A stretch of 52,043 bases of DNA from Ancalomicrobiaceae bacterium. Its GTDB lineage: Bacteria; Pseudomonadota; Alphaproteobacteria; Rhizobiales; Ancalomicrobiaceae. A program made the position numbers and the translations under genes. Shown here one piece after another: positions 48,972 to 52,043 of this stretch (the first letter of the stretch is position 1; the number at the start of each line of letters is the position of its first letter). The notes beneath the pieces are model-generated. The model was not told the origin of the DNA and ran no database searches. It saw only the letters and a program-made list of their open reading frames with translations. The stretch covers positions 1 through 52,043 of the forward strand of contig JARLIU010000200.1 of assembly GCA_031291595.1 (NCBI GenBank), written 5' to 3'.

Positions 48972-51900
48972 ATGCAACCGAATGGAACGCTTAAGAACTT
49001 TCCCTTGAGGCTTAAGCTTATTCTCGGCGCAGCCCTGATGACTGCAGCCACGGGAGTCCTCGGAGTCACGTCGCTCTACTACACGGATCGGGTCACGGCG
49101 ACGGCCGAGGTCACGACGGAACTGACCTCGCCGATGCTCTCCGGTGCGATGCAGGTCAGCGAAACCGCCAAGCGCATCGGCATCCGGCTGCGCGAGGCGA
49201 TCCAGACCTGCACATCATCGGGCACCACCGATTATCCGACCGCGGCGGCCGATGGGCAGATGTTCGCGGCACAGGTCGAGACGCTTAAGCGGCTCATCGT
49301 CAAGTCGCACCATGAAGAGTTGGCCATCCAGCTGTCGACCGATGCCGCTGCGCTCGCCCCGATTGCCGAGGTGATCGAAGAGCGTTGCTCCGAGCGGCAC
49401 CGCCTGGCCTGGAATCTCAAAGAGACCACGGATTCCGTGCATCAGGTCTCGGCGCTCATTCAGAATACGACGGACTACCTCGCCTATGTCCTGGAAATGG
49501 ACATGAGCAACAGCGAGACCTATGCCAAGAGTGCCATCGACAGCAGCACGGCGGGCGACAAGGACGCGGATCAGCAACTGTTGACGACGGTGCAGGAGAC
49601 CTGGCCGACGCTGAGAACGGTCTACAAGATCCGGGCACTGGCGCAGCTATATGCCGTCGGGGCGGACCGGCTGTCGGGAGCCGGCAGCATGACCGAACTC
49701 GCCAGCGCGCTCGGCCAGCAACACCGTCTGCTGAAGCAGATGCAAGTGTTCGTCACCGCGCTGGCGCCGCGGCTGCAACGGCGCTTCGAGCAGGAGCATC
49801 GGCACGACGATTCCCTCATCGCCGAAGACATGGTGCGATTGACCGGCCACACGTTCGGCGCCGGCGGCGTCGAGGGTCAGCGGCTGGACCTGCTCAACAA
49901 CACCGTGACGCTCCACAAGCTGTCCGGCTTCGTGGAGACTGCCGACCAGCACTTTGCCGAATTCATCTCGCGGCTGGAATCGGAGGCGAAGGCAGCCGAC
50001 GTCGCCGCGCGGGAGCAGATGGAATCGGCCATCGGCGCGGCATACACGTTTCAGACGGCCGGCCTGACCGCCTTCGCCGCAGCCTCCTTGGTGTTGGCGC
50101 TGGTGATGGCCGGCGTGATCTCCCGGCCGCTGGAGCGACTGACCGCGCACGTCAACCGGCTCAACGTCGACCAGACCATCGACGATCGCATTCCGCCCGG
50201 GCTCAGCGAGCGCCGGGACGAGATCGGCGCGTTGGCGCGGTCGTTCCAGGACCTGTTGTCATCGCTGGCCGAGGCGCGCCGCCAACTGCTCGAAGACACG
50301 CAGCGGCAGATCAGGACCCAGGCCGAGCGACTGTCGACCGCGATCGAAGCCATGCCGCTGGGTCTCTACCTGCTCGACGGCAGCGGGCGGCTATTGATCG
50401 CCAACCGGCGGATCATCGACATGTATGGCCTTCACGACGACGACGTCGCCATAGGCACGCCGGTCGAAGATCTGGTGGCGAAACGGGTGGCCAATGGCTT
50501 TGGCGTCGTCGATGCGCCACCGGATGCGTTCCGCAGCCGGATCGCTCGTTCGAGCACGATCACGCGAACCGTCGAGCAGTTGGTCGACGGCCGGGTGATG
50601 GTCGTCACGGTGGCGCCGACACCGGAGCACGGGTCGGTCGTCATCCACGAGGACGTGACCGAGCGGCGCCGGGCCGAAGCGCAGATCGAGCACATGGCGC
50701 ATCACGACGTGCTGACCGGTCTGCCCAACCGGGCGTTGTTCCAGACCGTCGTCACCGAGGCGCTCGAAGGCCTGGCCGATGGGCGCCAGATCGCCATCCT
50801 GTTCGTCGACCTCGATCAGTTCAAGCCGGTCAACGATACGCTCGGGCATTCGATCGGCGATCGGCTGCTGGTCGCCGTCGCCAAGCGGCTCAGAAAGATC
50901 CTGGGCGACGGCGACCATATCGCCCGCCTCGGCGGCGACGAATTCGCGCTGCTGCTCGACGACAATCCGCGCCCAGAATACGCGGCCTCGCTGGCCGAAC
51001 GGCTGGTGGATCAGCTCAGCCAACCGTTCGATGTCGATGGCCATCACGTCGTCATCGGCGCCTCGGTCGGCATCTCGATCGGACCGGCGGACGGCACCGA
51101 AGCCGATCAGCTGATCAAGAACGCCGATCTGGCGCTCTATCGGGCGAAAAAGGAGGGGCGTGGCACCCATCGCTTCTTCGAGGCTGAAATGGACCGGCAG
51201 ATGCAGCTGTGCCGGGCGCTGGAAATGGATCTGCGCAAGGCGGTGATCGATCGCGATCTGGAGATCTACTACCAGCCGCTGCTCTGTCTCGATGGCAACC
51301 ATATCGAGGGTTTCGAAGCGCTGCTCAGGTGGCACCATCCGCAGCGCGGATTCGTGCCGCCGGCCGAGTTCATCCCGCTTGCCGAGGAGACCGGCCTCAT
51401 CGGCCAGATCGGCGCCTGGGTGCTGAAGCAGGCGTGCATCGATGCTCTCGCCTGGCCGAGCAACGTGCGTGTCGCCGTCAATATTTCCCCCGTGCAGTTC
51501 CGCTGCCGTGCCTTAGTGCTGGACGTCGTGGCGGCGCTTGGCGCTTCGAACCTCAGTCCTCAGCGACTCGAGCTCGAGATCACCGAAGGGGTCCTTCTGA
51601 ACGACACGGTATCGACGCTCGATACGCTCAACCAGATACGCGCGCTCGGGGTCAAGATCGTAATGGACGACTTCGGAACCGGCTATTCGTCGCTCGGCTA
51701 CTTGCGCAAGTTTACCTTCGACAAGGTGAAGATCGACCAGTCGTTCGTGCACGAGCTGGATCATACGGCCGACAGCCTTGCCATCATTCGCGCGGTGACC
51801 GGGCTCTGCGACAGTCTCGGCATTACGACGACGGCGGAGGGTGTCGAAACGGAAGAGCAGCTGCGGGCGCTGCGCAAGGAAGGCTGCCATCAGGCGCAAG

Positions 51901-52043
51901 GGTTCCTGTTCAGCCGTCCGCTGCCGCTCGCCGCCAGCGCCGACCTCATCGCCCGCTTCCCGCCGAGGCCGATCGTCGATCCGGATCACCCCTGGCCGCC
52001 CGTCGATGCACCCAAGGTCGACGTTGGCGCCGGCGAGGCGGCG
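48972..52043 (+). CDS. Membrane GGDEF-EAL protein with HAMP and PAS (partial at right end)
   Basis: The frame is open for 1,024 codons and leaves the window without a stop. Order: TM1 (about 12-35), large periplasmic sensor region (about 36-360), TM2 (about 363-383), HAMP (384-437; ISRPLERLTAHVNRL), PAS (about 455-565; GLYLLDGSGRLLIANRR), GGDEF (about 570-735; GGDEF intact near 654-658, with DLDQFKPVNDTLGHSIGD), EAL (about 745-990; EAL intact at 782-784, DDFGTGYSSL near 898). It probably both makes and breaks cyclic-di-GMP, depending on the signal; which activity dominates is unknown. ATG 48972 has GGGGG five bases upstream. The last 30 codons are Pro/Asp/Val-rich, suggesting the C-terminus is near. 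Confidence 0.93.
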   Translation, partial: MQPNGTLKNFPLRLKLILGAALMTAATGVLGVTSLYYTDRVTATAEVTTELTSPMLSGAMQVSETAKRIGIRLREAIQTCTSSGTTDYPTAAADGQMFAAQVETLKRLIVKSHHEELAIQLSTDAAALAPIAEVIEERCSERHRLAWNLKETTDSVHQVSALIQNTTDYLAYVLEMDMSNSETYAKSAIDSSTAGDKDADQQLLTTVQETWPTLRTVYKIRALAQLYAVGADRLSGAGSMTELASALGQQHRLLKQMQVFVTALAPRLQRRFEQEHRHDDSLIAEDMVRLTGHTFGAGGVEGQRLDLLNNTVTLHKLSGFVETADQHFAEFISRLESEAKAADVAAREQMESAIGAAYTFQTAGLTAFAAASLVLALVMAGVISRPLERLTAHVNRLNVDQTIDDRIPPGLSERRDEIGALARSFQDLLSSLAEARRQLLEDTQRQIRTQAERLSTAIEAMPLGLYLLDGSGRLLIANRRIIDMYGLHDDDVAIGTPVEDLVAKRVANGFGVVDAPPDAFRSRIARSSTITRTVEQLVDGRVMVVTVAPTPEHGSVVIHEDVTERRRAEAQIEHMAHHDVLTGLPNRALFQTVVTEALEGLADGRQIAILFVDLDQFKPVNDTLGHSIGDRLLVAVAKRLRKILGDGDHIARLGGDEFALLLDDNPRPEYAASLAERLVDQLSQPFDVDGHHVVIGASVGISIGPADGTEADQLIKNADLALYRAKKEGRGTHRFFEAEMDRQMQLCRALEMDLRKAVIDRDLEIYYQPLLCLDGNHIEGFEALLRWHHPQRGFVPPAEFIPLAEETGLIGQIGAWVLKQACIDALAWPSNVRVAVNISPVQFRCRALVLDVVAALGASNLSPQRLELEITEGVLLNDTVSTLDTLNQIRALGVKIVMDDFGTGYSSLGYLRKFTFDKVKIDQSFVHELDHTADSLAIIRAVTGLCDSLGITTTAEGVETEEQLRALRKEGCHQAQGFLFSRPLPLAASADLIARFPPRPIVDPDHPWPPVDAPKVDVGAGEAA

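Noticed and set aside
49385-51187. A 600-codon plus-strand frame inside the GGDEF-EAL gene
   Set aside because: It is out of frame with the GGDEF, EAL, HAMP and PAS motifs, which are all in the frame starting at 48972 that runs off the window end.

Overview
The window reads as a high-GC chromosomal segment of an alphaproteobacterium, most likely of the order Hyphomicrobiales (Rhizobiales). The argument is gene content: a full-length NdvB/ChvB-type cyclic beta-1,2-glucan synthase, a CtpA protease beside a divergent polysaccharide deacetylase, DUF1236/DUF3309/CsbD stress-type small proteins, an EfeUOB iron system and CheB-CheR hybrid kinases, all typical of that order. No rRNA, tRNA, CRISPR array or intact transposon was seen.

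Layout. (1) 0-12.2 kb: envelope genes. ctpA and the deacetylase face right; ndvB and three small downstream genes (one a 28-residue membrane microprotein starting inside the stop codon of its neighbour) face left. (2) 12.5-14.2 kb: three tiny membrane proteins and a c-type cytochrome, all leftward. (3) 15-18.1 kb: gadB-gadC, a glutamate decarboxylase and glutamate/GABA antiporter acid-resistance pair ending at a strong hairpin. (4) 18.4-29.5 kb: a stress and envelope zone with an SPFH (stomatin-like) gene broken by one amber codon, several small stress-type genes, a 1,470-residue CheB-CheR-PAS-kinase-REC-REC-LuxR fusion, a frameshifted and truncated dps, a YflT-like stress protein, an SH3 protein and a small lipoprotein. 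(5) 29.7-32.2 kb: a patch of visibly lower GC with a GSCFA/WcbI-like pair next to a fragment of a TniB-like transposition ATPase, probably horizontally acquired. (6) 32.7-43.7 kb: a nine-gene leftward operon for uptake and oxidative catabolism of an unidentified sugar (ABC importer, sugar-acid dehydratase, SDR, PfkB kinase, DHDPS-family aldolase, SMP-30 lactonase) with a divergent FCD-type GntR regulator; matching GACATGTCAGT motifs at both ends of the shared promoter region are good operator candidates. (7) 43.7-48 kb: efeU-efeO-efeB plus a second, cupredoxin-free EfeO-type M75 protein. (8) 49-52 kb: a membrane HAMP-PAS-GGDEF-EAL protein running off the right end.

How it fits together: the window mixes envelope glucan synthesis, acid, iron and general stress functions with a self-contained sugar catabolic module. 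The most unusual items are the all-in-one phosphorelay protein, the division of EfeO motifs between two proteins, the amber-interrupted SPFH gene, the putative GntR operators, and an 18-bp motif recurring upstream of several of the envelope and stress genes in the same orientation relative to them.
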